Positions 23,031 to 34,557 of a stretch of 64,000 nucleotides of DNA are shown here, piece by piece (position 1 is the first letter of the stretch; every line of letters starts with the position of its first letter). Both the position numbers and the translations under genes were made by a program. The notes under the pieces are model-generated. The model saw nothing but the letters and a program-made list of their open reading frames with translations, was not told the origin of the DNA and searched no databases. Source of the stretch: Monoplex corrugatus (taxonomy: Eukaryota; Mollusca; Gastropoda; Littorinimorpha; Ranellidae); assembly GCA_030674185.1 (NCBI GenBank), contig JAPXFY010000031.1, forward strand, positions 44,613,066-44,677,065, given 5' to 3'.

Positions 23031-23280
23031 CTGAAGGCGTCTTAAGGACACAGACATGACGGCCATATCTTCCACAAACTCCAGCGCGATGGAGATGAAG
23101 AGACGGTGCATGTACAGGACCAGGCTTAGGCCAACAAACATGGTCTCTGTCCTCACGCTCCCCACATACAAAAAATGGGGGATCAAAATCGCCCCTACCA
23201 GCAGCCTATCACCCAAGTAATAGAAGAAACTTCGCACCGAATCGACCTTCATGTAGCTCAAGAGACACTTCAATTCCTCC
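23031..23280 (-). CDS. ABCC/MRP-like alternative exon C (divergent module)
   Basis: A 250-base minus-strand exon between ...aactgacag and gtgagatg, phase 2 to 0, as in the other copies. The 83 residues begin EELKCLLSYMKVDSVRSFF, contain two hydrophobic segments (LLVGAILIPHFLYVG and MFVGLSLVLYMHRLFIS) and end MSVSLRRLQ. The end matches the ABCC consensus (V-S-L-x-R-L) even better than exons A, B, D and E. It is the most divergent complete member along with F. A LINE lies immediately downstream in the intron, 17 bases beyond the donor, and its RT frame is in register with this exon. The intron to the next upstream exon (D) is only about 2.4 kb. Confidence 0.7.
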
Positions 23281-23480
23281 CTGTCAGTTGTGGGACAAAA
23301 CAAGGGAAATGACTGCAACAATCATAAATCTTAATCCTTTCACTTCCTCATTCTTTCACCAGATTCATGATGAGACAATACAACAGCTTAACCAATTCTC
23401 CTGTGCAATCAATTGTTGTTCCCCTTCCCTCCACCCCACCCCACCCTTTTTTTTTTTTACTCCATGATTTCTTAAAACTT
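23281..23480. other. short intron segment with poly-T run
   Basis: It begins with the exon C acceptor region. A pyrimidine-rich run with T10 lies at 23425-23460. Nothing else is recognised. Confidence 0.6.
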
Positions 23481-23900
23481 AAGAAATCAATGAGTAGAGA
23501 TGATGCTTAATTGTTTAACCAAGCATTAACTCTGAATACCATTTCTGTGTTCACTAACTTTAGAAGTCAGTATGTAATACAGATGATGCTTAATTGTTTA
23601 ACCAAGCATTAACTCTGAATACCATTTCTGTGTTCACTAACTTTAGAAATCAATATGTAATACAGATGATACTTAATTGTTTAACCAAGCATTAACTCTG
23701 AATACCATTTCTGTGTTCACTAACTTTAGAAGTCAGTATGTAATACAGATGATACTTAATTGTTTAACCAAGCATTAACTCTGAATACCATTTCTGTGTT
23801 CACTAACTTTAGAAATCAATATGAGTACAGATGATGCTTCATTGTTTAACCAAGCATCAACTCAGAATACCATTTCTGTGTTCACTAAGTATCAAGCAAC
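23480..23900. repeat. 83-bp minisatellite (about 5 copies)
   Basis: Units containing aattgtttaaccaagcatta start near 23509, 23592, 23675, 23758 and 23840. The last copy is diverged (ttcattgtttaaccaagcatc). A 73-codon open frame over the last copy is not considered a gene. 23900-24317 to the right is AT-rich with no recognisable feature. Confidence 0.92.
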
Positions 23901-24744
23901 AAAACCTGTTCATAGGATCAGCTCTCCAAAAGCAAACCTAATCAGTGATTTGTCGATCCAACAACTCAATCAAAACTTCAACAGTTTCCTGTTAAAAGAA
24001 ACATTTACACAAGCAAAAACCAAACAAAAAAAGACTAAATGAAATAAATACTAAACAAAAACTAGTGCACATGGACCTACACAAACTCTGAAAGTAAAAC
24101 CTGAAACAATGTGTGCACTAAAAATAAATGAATTAATAATTAATCAAGCGTCAAACTAAATAATATTGCAAGCATCTAACAAAACAAAGGAAACACAAAC
24201 AAGAAAATCAAGCCATTTTATAATCCCCATTTTCATACAAAAATGATTAAATGATAAAAGAAAAAAAGGTAAAATGCAAAATGAATTAAAACCATGGCAA
24301 ATAATTGGGGAAAGGTACATAAGTGTGACAAAGATCAGTGTTGTTGATTTAAACAGTGAATTGGTCATTTTGACCTAATCATAACTCTCAAAAGTTTCTA
24401 AATGGAGCTAATGTCTGCTTCAACACAGAAGTGTTGCAATAATGGCAACATCAAATATTACTCCTGTAAATTCTCAGATAACAATTTTGATACAAATGTA
24501 AGCACAACAGTAGTTTATGAACACATTATCTAAAATTTGTTTCTGTCCATGCCTGCTTATGTGGGTTTTATGCACTAAGTTATGTCTCTGTGTATAAAGT
24601 GACCGTAGAAATTAGAATACATTCATTTTTTTTAAATCAGAAAGCATATTTTGATACAGATGTAACAACAAATGTTGTCTGGGTGAGATAACTTTTCAAT
24701 GTGTAGCTACAGAGGTCTTCTTTTAAGATTAGGAAAAGACTAGC

Positions 24745-24985
24745 AACATTTATACGATATTTTATGAGGCAAGACAAATTAGAGCACCTAGTCAAAACAA
24801 GAAAGCTGAAGGGAAAACTAGTAGCACCAGGTAGACCTAGGGAGAAAATACTGTATGGACTTGCAGAGCGGATAAAGACAGATAGGGTGGGAGATGAACC
24901 TGCAGCGACGATAGATAGATTGGTATGGAGGGCCATGATGGCCATTGCCATGTGACAGGGCACATGATGATGATGAGCTACAGAT
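24745..24985 (+). mobile_element. 3' tail of an RTE-like LINE, unit D copy
   Basis: Reads RQDKLEHLV, KGKLVAPGRPREKILYGL, DRLVWRAMMAIAM and then stop, a pattern typical of the C-terminus of endonuclease-RT LINEs. It ends with a gatgatgatgatg microsatellite tail at about 24965-24978. The rest of the element is absent. It may belong to the same group as the RT fragment at 20115-20790, but they do not overlap. It is present in both D and E units, so it is older than that duplication. Confidence 0.75.
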
Positions 24986-25691
24986 GTAACTCCATCGATA
25001 AAAGAAAATGCTTCATATGACAGTATCTAATATTTTGAGTCATTCTATTGACTGCAGATGCCAAACTATTAAACATTAGCAGATGCAAACTAAGAATGAA
25101 AATCAGGTGATGTGATCCAAAATTGCTGTATATTTAGCTTTGAACTCAATGTCTTTTAGAGCCATGATAAGCATTCTTAGGGAAAAATATTTCCTGTTCA
25201 TCTTATGTCAGGACTGAGACTATGTGACCAGGCTGTACTCTGTGCATCTTTTCACACTGTACGTTAGCGTCAACTTACGCCGTAGAGAAGCACCCAGTAA
25301 TAGTCACAGACTTTAAGCAAGATCCTCAAGACACAAAAACAAACCAGCCCAAGCAATCGGTCTCACCGTACTACACATAAAGAAACAGCGATGTCCAGGT
25401 CTTGGTCATAACTGTTGGTGTTGTAAAGCAGACTCAAGCACACTCAAAAGGGCAAAAAATGTTTGTGACATTTAATAGATATCTAAATAAAAATAACATT
25501 AGGACGCACATACTTACCTGAGTCTGGATGTTGACACCCAGAAATATTATTCTGAGACATGTTCACACCCATTAAAGCCACAGGATTCAAAGCGCAAACT
25601 GTTATCTGAACTCTGGTAAAGAACATTCAGCTGGCGTTATATTCAATCAGGCATACTATGTTTACAAACTGTGGATATATATTATTCTTAC

Positions 25692-25941
25692 CTGAACTCG
25701 TGCCTGCGACACCATGGCCTCAGCCCCATTTGTTATAAGCACAGGAAGATACCACACCACAAAGGTCCTGATGATATCAAAGCCCACCATACAAAGAAAC
25801 AAGATGCCTGCACGAACAGGAATACCCAAGAATGTTGTGACCAACACAGTTGGATAAAGAAAGAGACCGGCCGAGAACACGATCATACTGAAGCGCACCG
25901 TCTCTAAGTTGTAACGAGGACGAATGTAGTTCAGCTCCTTC
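25692..25941 (-). CDS. ABCC/MRP-like alternative exon D (83-residue transmembrane module)
   Basis: A 250-base minus-strand exon between ...ctgttttcag and gtaagaat, phase 2 to 0. It begins KELNYIRPRYNLETVRFSM and ends EAMVSQARVQ. Helices lie at about residues 17-38 and 46-70; the loop TTFLGIPVR between them is identical in A, B, D and E. The downstream intron keeps about 325 bases that exon E has lost. It differs from exon E at 20 of 250 bases by eye (13 residue changes, 4 silent codons). It has no stops, intact borders and the same reading frame as all siblings. Confidence 0.72.
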
Positions 25942-26701
25942 CTGAAAACAGTACCAGCAGGTGACACAACAAATGTTAGTCTATGTCAGACATAAATGCA
26001 ACTAATTCTTCTTCTGTCAGCTATCTTAATGGTCAGGCCCTATATTTATTCCAGTTGCTGCAGGCTACCATGGAGCTTGGTAATCAGAAGAAAAAAATAC
26101 TATGAATTACATTTGACTTTCAAGGTGACATAAACCCGAAAGTAAAACAGGTTAACCAAGGAAACTAAACATTTAAAATTCTTTCCATTCACGGTGTCGA
26201 ATACATGTAGCAAACAAAGTAATAAAAAACAAAGTGAGACTCGGTACAATCATTATGCAGACGTGGCATCTTAAAGACAGTCAAATGACAGCTTACCAAA
26301 CACTTATCCAAGCATTTATCTTTATCCTGGAGTATATATTCACCATGACCTCTATCCCTTTCAAGCACACATTTCACATGTTCAAAGCAAAAGGAAATGA
26401 TAAGAAATCCGTGGAAAACAACACCAAGGTGGCAGACAAGTTGGCAGTGCGAACTGTGATGTGATGAACGCAAAGACCCACACCTCCTGACTGAGCATGC
26501 CAGTTTGTCATTTACAGCAGAAACCACACAGGTACTAACAACACAACAGAAAGATTGAAATTTACATAAATGTGGTTTTTGTTTGTTTTGTTTTTCATGG
26601 CATAGCATGTCAATTTTTTTTCCTTCATTAATTAATTCGTCATAAGTAGTAGCCATGGTATCTAAAGTAATACCAGCATAGAATAGAGATTCCTGGGTAA
26701 T

Positions 26702-28690
26702 GGAGTAGACAAAATCACTGACAACTTCAGACGTCTGATAATGGACATTTGATAATGTCTCTGATGACTTCAGACCTATTTGATAATGGACAGATGATGT
26801 CACTGACAACTTCAGACCTATTTGATAATGGACAGATGATGTCACTGACAACTTCAGACCTATTTGATAATGGACAGATGATGTCACTGACAACTTCAGA
26901 CCTATCTCATGTGGACAGATGACGTCACTGACGACTTCAGACCTATCTGATAATAGACAGATGATGTCACTGACTTCAGACATTTAATAATGGACAGATG
27001 ATGTCAATGATGACTTCAGACCTATTTGATAATGGACAGATGATGTCACTGACAACTTCAGACCTATTTGATAATGGACAGATGTCACTGACAACTTCAG
27101 ACCTATTTGATAATGGACAGATGACGTCACTGACGACTTCAGACCTATCTCATGTGGACAGATGACGTCACTGACGACTTCAGACCTATCTGATAATAGA
27201 CAGATGATGTCACTGACTTCAGACATTTAATAATGGGCAGATGATGTCAATGATGACTTCAGACCTATTTGATAATGAACAGATGACGTCACTGATGCTT
27301 AAGACCTATTTGATAATGGACAGATGACGTCACTGACGACTTCAGACCTATCTCATGTGGACAGATCACGTCACTGACGACTTCAGACCTATCTGATAAT
27401 AGACAGATGATGTCACTGACTTCAGACATTTAATAATGGACAGATGACATCACTGATGACTTCAGACCTATTTGATAATGGGCAGATGATGTCACTGACA
27501 ACTTCAGACCTATTTGATAATGGGCAGATGATGTCATTGACAACTTCAGACCATCTGATAATGGACAGATGATGTCACTGACAACTTCAGACCTATTTGA
27601 TAATGGACAGATGTCACTGATGACTTCAGACCTACCTGATAATGGACACATGATGTCACTGACGACTTAAAACCTATATAATGGACGGATGATGTCACTG
27701 ACAACTTCACTTCAAAACTATTTGATAATGGGCAGATGATGTCACTGACAACTTCAGTTCTGTTTGATAATAGGTAGATGATGCACTGACAACTTCAGAC
27801 CTACTTGATAATGGGCAGATGATGTCACTGACTTCAGACATTTAATAATGGACAGATGACATCACTGATGACTTCAGACCTATTTGATAATGGACAGATG
27901 ATGTCACTGACAACTTCAGACCTACTTGATAATGGGCAGATGATGTCACTGACTTCAGACCTATTTGATAATGGGCAGATGATGTCACTGACAACTTCAG
28001 ACCTATTTGATAATGGGCAGATGATGTCACTGACTTCAGACTTATTTGATAATGGGCAGATGATGTCACTTACAACTTCAGACCTATTTGATAATGGGCA
28101 GATGATGTCACTGACTTCAGACCTATTTGATAATGGGCAGATGATGTCACTGACAACTTCAGACCTATTTGATAATGGGCAGATGATGTCACTGACTTCA
28201 GACCTATTTGATAATGGGCAGATGATGTCACTGACAACTTCAGACCTATTTGATAATGGGCAGATGATGTCACTGACAACTTCAGACCTATTTGATAATG
28301 GGCAGATGTCACTGACTTCAGACCTATTTGATAATGGGCAGATGTCACTGACAACTTCAGACTTATTTGATAATGGGCAGATGATGTCACTGACTTCAGA
28401 CCTATTTGATAATGGGCAGATGATGTCACTGACAACTTCAGACCTATTTGATAATGAACAGATGATGTCACTGACTTCAGACCTATTTGATAATGGGCAG
28501 ATAATGTCACTGACAACTTCAGACCTATTTGATAATGGGCAGATGATGTCACTGACTTCAGACCTATTTGATAATGGGCAGATGATGTCACTGACAACTT
28601 CAGACCTATTTGATAATGGGCAGATGATGTCACTGACAACTTCAGACCTATTTGATAAAGGATAGATGAAGTCACTGACTTCAAACCCAC
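26702..28690. repeat. 42/39-bp VNTR, about 48 copies (unit D)
   Basis: Tandem units of the form ttcagacctatttgataat + gggcagatgatgtcactgac(aac). In 27850-28665 the 42-base and 39-base forms (with or without one aac) alternate, giving an 81-base higher-order repeat. Both lengths are multiples of three, so long open frames exist on both strands (minus 27834-28706, plus 27856-28665); they are repeat artefacts. The array is a short remnant in A and B and is essentially deleted in E (about 42360-42400). Confidence 0.95.
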
Positions 28691-28730
28691 CAAATGAAGA
28701 AGACATTGTGAAATATTATGCCTGATCAAT

Positions 28731-28763
<33 letters not shown>

Positions 28764-28987
28764 CACACATATCTACAGAATACAAGCACAAGCACATATA
28801 AGCACAAAAAAAGCATAGCGAAATATCTCATAGTGTAAAGCACAAACAAAACCATAATTTCAAATATTTGAGACACACTCACAGACAGACTTTATGAAAA
28901 GAAACCTAATGAGCAAACAAACAAGCAAAACTCAATACTTTTCTTTACAACAAAACAAAATTAAAACCAGAACATAATCACAATCCC

Positions 28988-29440
28988 CCAGATCCTTACC
29001 ATCAATGCTAAAACAACTCTGTAAACCAGTAACACCTTACAGCTATACCCCTCCCCCAGGTCTGTACCATCAATGCTAAAACAACTCTGTAAACCAGTAA
29101 CCCTTACAGCTATACCCCTCCCCCAGGTCTGTACCATCAATGCTAAAACAACTCTGTAAACCAGTAACCCTTACACAAGTTACAGCTATACCCCTCCCCA
29201 GGTCTGTACCATCAATGCTAAAACAACTGTAAACCAGTAACCCCTTACAGCTATACCCCTCCCCCAGGTCTGTACCATCAATGCTAAAACAACTGTAAAC
29301 CAGTAACCCCTTACAGCTATACCCCTCCCCCAGGTCTGTACCATCAATGCTAAAACAACTCTGTAAACCAGTAACCCCTTACAGCTATATCCCTCCCCCA
29401 AGCCTGTACCACCAATGCTAAAACAACTCTCTAAACCAAA
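28988..29440. repeat. 67-68-bp minisatellite, unit D (6-7 copies)
   Basis: Unit core caatgctaaaacaactctg ... tatacccctcccccaggtc. The unit E counterpart (42672-44440) has about 26 copies. The homologous spot in A/B (about 6120-6180) is single-copy. Confidence 0.95.
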
Positions 29441-29610
29441 AATCCCTTACAATGTAAGCTCCAAGCTAATCCCTAGGGATCATAAGCAATTTCATCAACC
29501 TGACTATGCAATGTATTCATTTCAGTCAGTCATTCACACTAACTCCTGAAAACCTTTCATCCTTTTATCACTAAAACATATGTTGCTAAATATGTGACAT
29601 GTTCTTAGTA

Positions 29611-29800
29611 CCTGACATACAGAGGTTGATGACATCATTAACACAAAACCCTTTAAAATTCATAATGTCATCTGACATACAGAAGTTGCTGATGACATCA
29701 TTAACACAAAACCCTTTAAAATTCATAACGCTACCTGACATTACAGAGGTTGTTGATGATATTAATACAAAAACCTTTAAAACTCAAAACGCAAACGCAA
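29611..29800. repeat. 60-63-bp minisatellite, unit D (about 3 copies)
   Basis: Units start at ctgacatacagaggttg and contain acacaaaaccctttaaaat. The unit E counterpart has about six copies. Confidence 0.9.
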
Positions 29801-30499
29801 AACCCTTTAAAATTCAATGACAAATCAACAACAACAAGTATGAGAAATATGACACAAAACAGAAAAATGAAAAGACAGAAAATATGTACGAGAAGACACC
29901 TCTCCCTCCATCACTCTCTCTGTGATCTCTCTCCAATGCTATTCATAATTATAAGGCACTGGTCACCTAAACCCCAAGGTGGTAGGGTGGTATAAACCTC
30001 AATTTGTCTCACAGCCAGCACTATAAGGGTGGCAACTGTCAACTCCTTCTCCCTGATTTACCTTCCCCAATTCTGAAGACATTCAGGTGCCTATTCACAG
30101 CTGGTAGACTGAAGACTGAACACTATTAGTATTACTGTTACTATTATTGTTATTGCTGTTTAAACTTAAGCCCAGCCAACTGCACACATTGGTATCAGGG
30201 CGGGTTATAACCATGTCAAAACGATATCTTGCTGACCCTTAAAAAAATCAGGCCCTCACACACACATACATATACATGTATATAGGTCCCTGGGCATAAG
30301 TCTCACCTGTGCAAATCTGGGCAGGCACACTGGAAGGCAAATGTTCTACATTCGCACTAAACTGGTCATTCTTAAATCATGGATTTGAAAAGATACATTA
30401 TTGCCCCTATCCAAAAGTATAATGTCTTCATCGCCCCTATCTAAAAGTATAATAATGTCTTTCGTTCTCTTGGGTATTTATCTGTGGACACAATCTCCT

Positions 30500-30967
30500 T
30501 TTTCTCTGGAACTGCACCTCTCTACCTCTCAAACCTTCTCTCTGTATACACACCATCACGTCAACTTCGTTCCTCTTCTGATTCAAAAATACTTAACGTT
30601 CCTCATGTCAGAACTGCTACCTTTGGACAACGTTCTTTCTCCTTTGCAGCCCCCAAAACATGGAATTCCCTTCCACGTGAAATTAGAGAAATCTCATCAA
30701 CTCCGTCTTTCAAAAAAGCTCTGAAAACTCACCTTTTCAAGAAATACTATAACCTTTAAATTCTTCTGGCCTACCCTTTAATGTCTAGCTTATTTGGCTG
30801 TCTCGTGTGCTGCTTCGTGTTGTTTATTAATAAGTGACATGTTATTTAGTAATGATTGTATAATTAATCTCTTGTGTATGTATATCTGTGTTCAGGTTTG
30901 TATGTGTGTATGTGAGTGAGTGAGTGATTGAATCAGTGCGTGTGTATGTGTGTCTGTGTCTGCGCGC

Positions 30968-31055
<88 letters not shown>

Positions 31056-31283
31056 GTGTGTGTGATCCTTTATCCTTAACTTAATGTTGCTTAGGTTTTT
31101 TATAACAAGTTACCAATGTGTTATCTATCACTATTTTTAATTTTGACTTGATTTGTACATCACTGTTGCTTGTCTATCATGGATTGCTGCTTATGATAAC
31201 GTCTGTTAAGTGCACAGAGCTCTGGCATCTTGTTGGAGGAGTGCGCTATACAAATGCTTCATTATTATTATTATTATTATTAT
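30500..31283 (+). mobile_element. L2/CR1-type LINE 3' fragment, present only in unit D
   Basis: Encodes an RT C-terminal tail (LSVYTPSRQLRSSSDSK, FGQRSFSFAAPKTWNSLP, KALKTHLFKK; stop at about 30759). A GT-rich 3' UTR follows (30968-31047), then gcgctatacaaatgc and an ATT-repeat tail. Unit E reads directly from ggacacaatctc to cattacagactcc at 45652-45672, the empty site. The insertion is therefore younger than the D/E duplication. Confidence 0.88.
30968..31062. repeat. (GT)n microsatellite within LINE 3' UTR
   Basis: Long GT run with small interruptions, inside the LINE fragment. Confidence 0.93.
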
Positions 31284-31365
31284 TACAGACTCCAGAAAAT
31301 ATCAACAGACCCATTCACAAAACACCGAACGCTTTATGAATACACCAATAATCTTCCTATTTGTT

Positions 31366-31370
<5 letters not shown>

Positions 31371-31438
<68 letters not shown>
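31371..31438. repeat. (CT)n microsatellite
   Basis: Pure CT run of 68 bases. The counterpart in unit E is 45760-45826 with one interruption. Confidence 0.95.
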
Positions 31439-31441
<3 letters not shown>

Positions 31442-31966
31442 GAATACAAGCTAGTTTTGGTGGTCATGATTTAATATACAAGAGAATGTAAGGAAGACTA
31501 AGCACATTTTGTTTTCAGATATCATGCTCTTAATGACATTAGGGAAATATTTACACAGTCGTAGTATCAAACATAGCCCTGCCAATTCAAAGTGGCTTTA
31601 GTGATGTCATCAACAAACACTTAAGTCCTGCGCAACTTGTCAATATTCTCTTGTATAAGACACTGAAATATCAAGTATCGTAGTACTAGTATACCTAATA
31701 AAACTGTTGCAATCAATCATTTGCTGCACATTGTTGTGATTTGTTCATATCTATACAGATGCTTACAATATGAATAAATCATCTGAAATATGAAGTTCTC
31801 TTTCTTTCTGTCTCTCTGTCTCTCTCTCTCTCACATACAGTGACACACACACACATACGCAGATACACGTGCACGTGCACACGAAAAAAGTCAGATTAGG
31901 TCACATAAGTGTACAGATCAGTGCTTATACAATATTTGGGGGAAATGGTGAAACTCGCTTTTCAGT

Positions 31967-31968
<2 letters not shown>

Positions 31969-32034
<66 letters not shown>
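31969..32034. repeat. (CA)n microsatellite
   Basis: Pure CA run of about 66 bases. The unit E counterpart at 46366-46430 carries several single-base interruptions. Confidence 0.95.
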
Positions 32035-32037
<3 letters not shown>

Positions 32038-33223
32038 TGTGCACACCAGCACACAAAAATGGAGAAAGTTTTATGTCACACACACACATACAGAAAAGTG
32101 ATGACACAGAAAATGAATATATATGGGGGAAACGGTGATCTTTTAAGATCAGTGGAACTATGCCCACAATGGAAATTACAACCCATGTTTCCAACTCTGT
32201 GGTTTGCACACATGTCTAAACAGGTCATTATCAAAGTTTCTGCAAGAAGGTAAATGTGGAAAAAAAGTAGTGTCAGATGATAATAAACGTATATTAGTAA
32301 TGAACCCCACCAACTATTTTCTAAATCCTGTATGCTAAAGAGAGAAGGGGGGGGGGGGACCTTTCAGAATGTCATAATCTTAAGTCCCTCCTCCCCCTCA
32401 CCACTCTGCAACACTCCTGTTTTAAATTCCAACACTGAGCCTTCTTCAAGTACAATGTGATCCTCAATTCTGTACATACCACCAGCACTAGTGCTCCTGA
32501 AGGAGGCTTTGGGACAGAACCAGAGGCACACATCACAGCAAAACCAGCTACAACTGGGGGAGTGGGGAGTTGGGGGGAAACCTGCCCAGGACATAACCTA
32601 AAGTACTGGCGAAGTCCTGAAGAAGACCTACATTCCAAGAAGAGCTACCAGGTTGTAAACACCTTGTGAAAGACCTGTGCTAAAAATGAACTGCCAGGTT
32701 TCCAAGTAATGTCATTACAATTCACATATGCACAGTGGTGAATCACTGTTATGCCAATCATACATGCAAAACTGTGCCAAGATCTACAAACAAACAACAA
32801 TTTTACTTGTCCAGTAACTGCAATCTGAATAACAAGAAATATCCATTTTACATCAATGTACATTTTCCCCAAATACATTGCATCTGTTTCCAAAATTTTA
32901 GGAAGACTTTTCTAGAAACAGCAGAAAAATGTTCTGATGCATCGATACAGACAAGCCACAATTACAATCAGTTACTTTTCTCTTTCATTAATAAGAGATT
33001 AATCATTAAGATACAACTTCTCTACATGTCTCATGTTTGTTTCTCTTATAACCAAGGAGCAGTAACACTAAAGGCACATCTGATAAGATCACTAATATCA
33101 AATGCTAGTGGTAATATCTGTATTATCTTCTGGCACTAGTTACATTTCATATATAAATGCTACTTGATCATTAGAATATGAATACCAAATAGTAAAAGTC
33201 CATCTATTAATTCATATCTTCAT

Positions 33224-33590
33224 GAGGGGCATATCAGTCAAGAGGGTAAAACACTGGACTTCCAACCAGAAGACCTGGGTTTGTCTGGTAGGGGGCACCT
33301 TCAGCCTGGTGGAAAGAGTCGAGATTTTTCCAATTTGCCAGGTCAACATGACAGACCTGCTAGTCCCCAAACCCCCTACAACACAAAACATCAAATACAT
33401 TCAGTAAAGATCCTGCCAGTCATGTCAGTGTCCAGCGGCCGTTGAAAACATGAAAATACCAGCATGCACACACACCACACATGGTGTATGCAGACTGTGC
33501 AGCAACATACAATCTGCACAGCATGGGCAAAACAACATGCATACACATCGGAGAAAAACTGTGATGCTCAAAGAAAAAAAAAACCCATGT
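33224..33590 (+). mobile_element. tRNA-derived SINE, unit D copy
   Basis: The head (gggcatatcagtcaagaggg ... aagacctgggtttgtctgg) resembles a decayed tRNA with A-box and B-box positions. The body has ccaggtcaacatgac, agacctgctagt, aaagatcctgccagtcatg and accagcatgcacac. This arrangement is one I recognise as a widespread gastropod tRNA-SINE body (from memory, not searched). It is followed by an A-run near 33571-33582. The counterpart at 47602-47968 shows it predates the D/E duplication. Confidence 0.65.
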
Positions 33591-34557
33591 ATATTATATA
33601 TAAAAATCTTCAAAGCTAACTAATATTCCTTTTTTTTTCCCACTGAAACAAAATGAAACAAAAATCCTACTGCCTTCAAAGTTCAATATGCCACATTTGA
33701 AAGTGAACGCGTTATATTTCTGAGATACCATCCCCATGCAAACAACAGATCACTATCTCTTATCAATCACCCACATGCACCATACAAGTCTATTAATTCA
33801 CACGATCCATTTGACATCAAGTTTATATCAAATGCCTGTCTACAATAAGGAACCAGATTGGGATCCGGGAGGTGGGGGTAGGGTGGGGGTGTTCACAAGG
33901 GGATGGGTGGAAAGAAAAAGAGGAACAGAAAATTGAAAGAACCAAAGTAACCGTTCTTTTCAAAAATTGATATCCACAAAGTGAGACACGCAGAGTGAGA
34001 CAGAGAATAAGGAAAAGAGAGTTCAGTTTTCCACAGAAGTGAAATCCCAAGTGAATAGAAAGGTTGGGGGTGGAGGAGCAGGACCAGAAACCAAGACGTA
34101 CATCAACAGTGACCGGGAAAGAGAGACTCACAAAGAGGAAGAAACAATACAAGTGAAGTGGTAAGAATACAATTTACAGAAGAAAAGCCACCTGTACATG
34201 TTACTCTCTCCATGCGTTCATCGTGGTTAATACTGCATCAATATACAGCTTCAAACTGCAGCAACCACAAACCTTCTTCACAGCCCTCCAAATCTTTTTT
34301 TTCTTCTTCTTTTTACTATGTGCACTAATTCTTCTCAAATGTTGTCTTCACTGATAAATATGTTTAACTTTTCTATACAAAACTCTAATACAATTCTGAT
34401 AACATTTATGTGTGTAAGTTGTTGATTAAGCGTGTACGGTAAATCACTGATTGCTTTTTTATTTTTCTCTCAAGCCCATAAGACGATCTGAAACCTCCTG
34501 TGTCTATCTTCACAGTAATAAGTGCTGTAGAAAAACAATTTCTCCCAACCCCTCCCC

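Noticed and set aside
27834..28706. 290-codon minus-strand and 269-codon plus-strand open frames
   Set aside because: Both lie in the 42/39-bp VNTR, are open on both strands, and only reflect unit lengths divisible by three.
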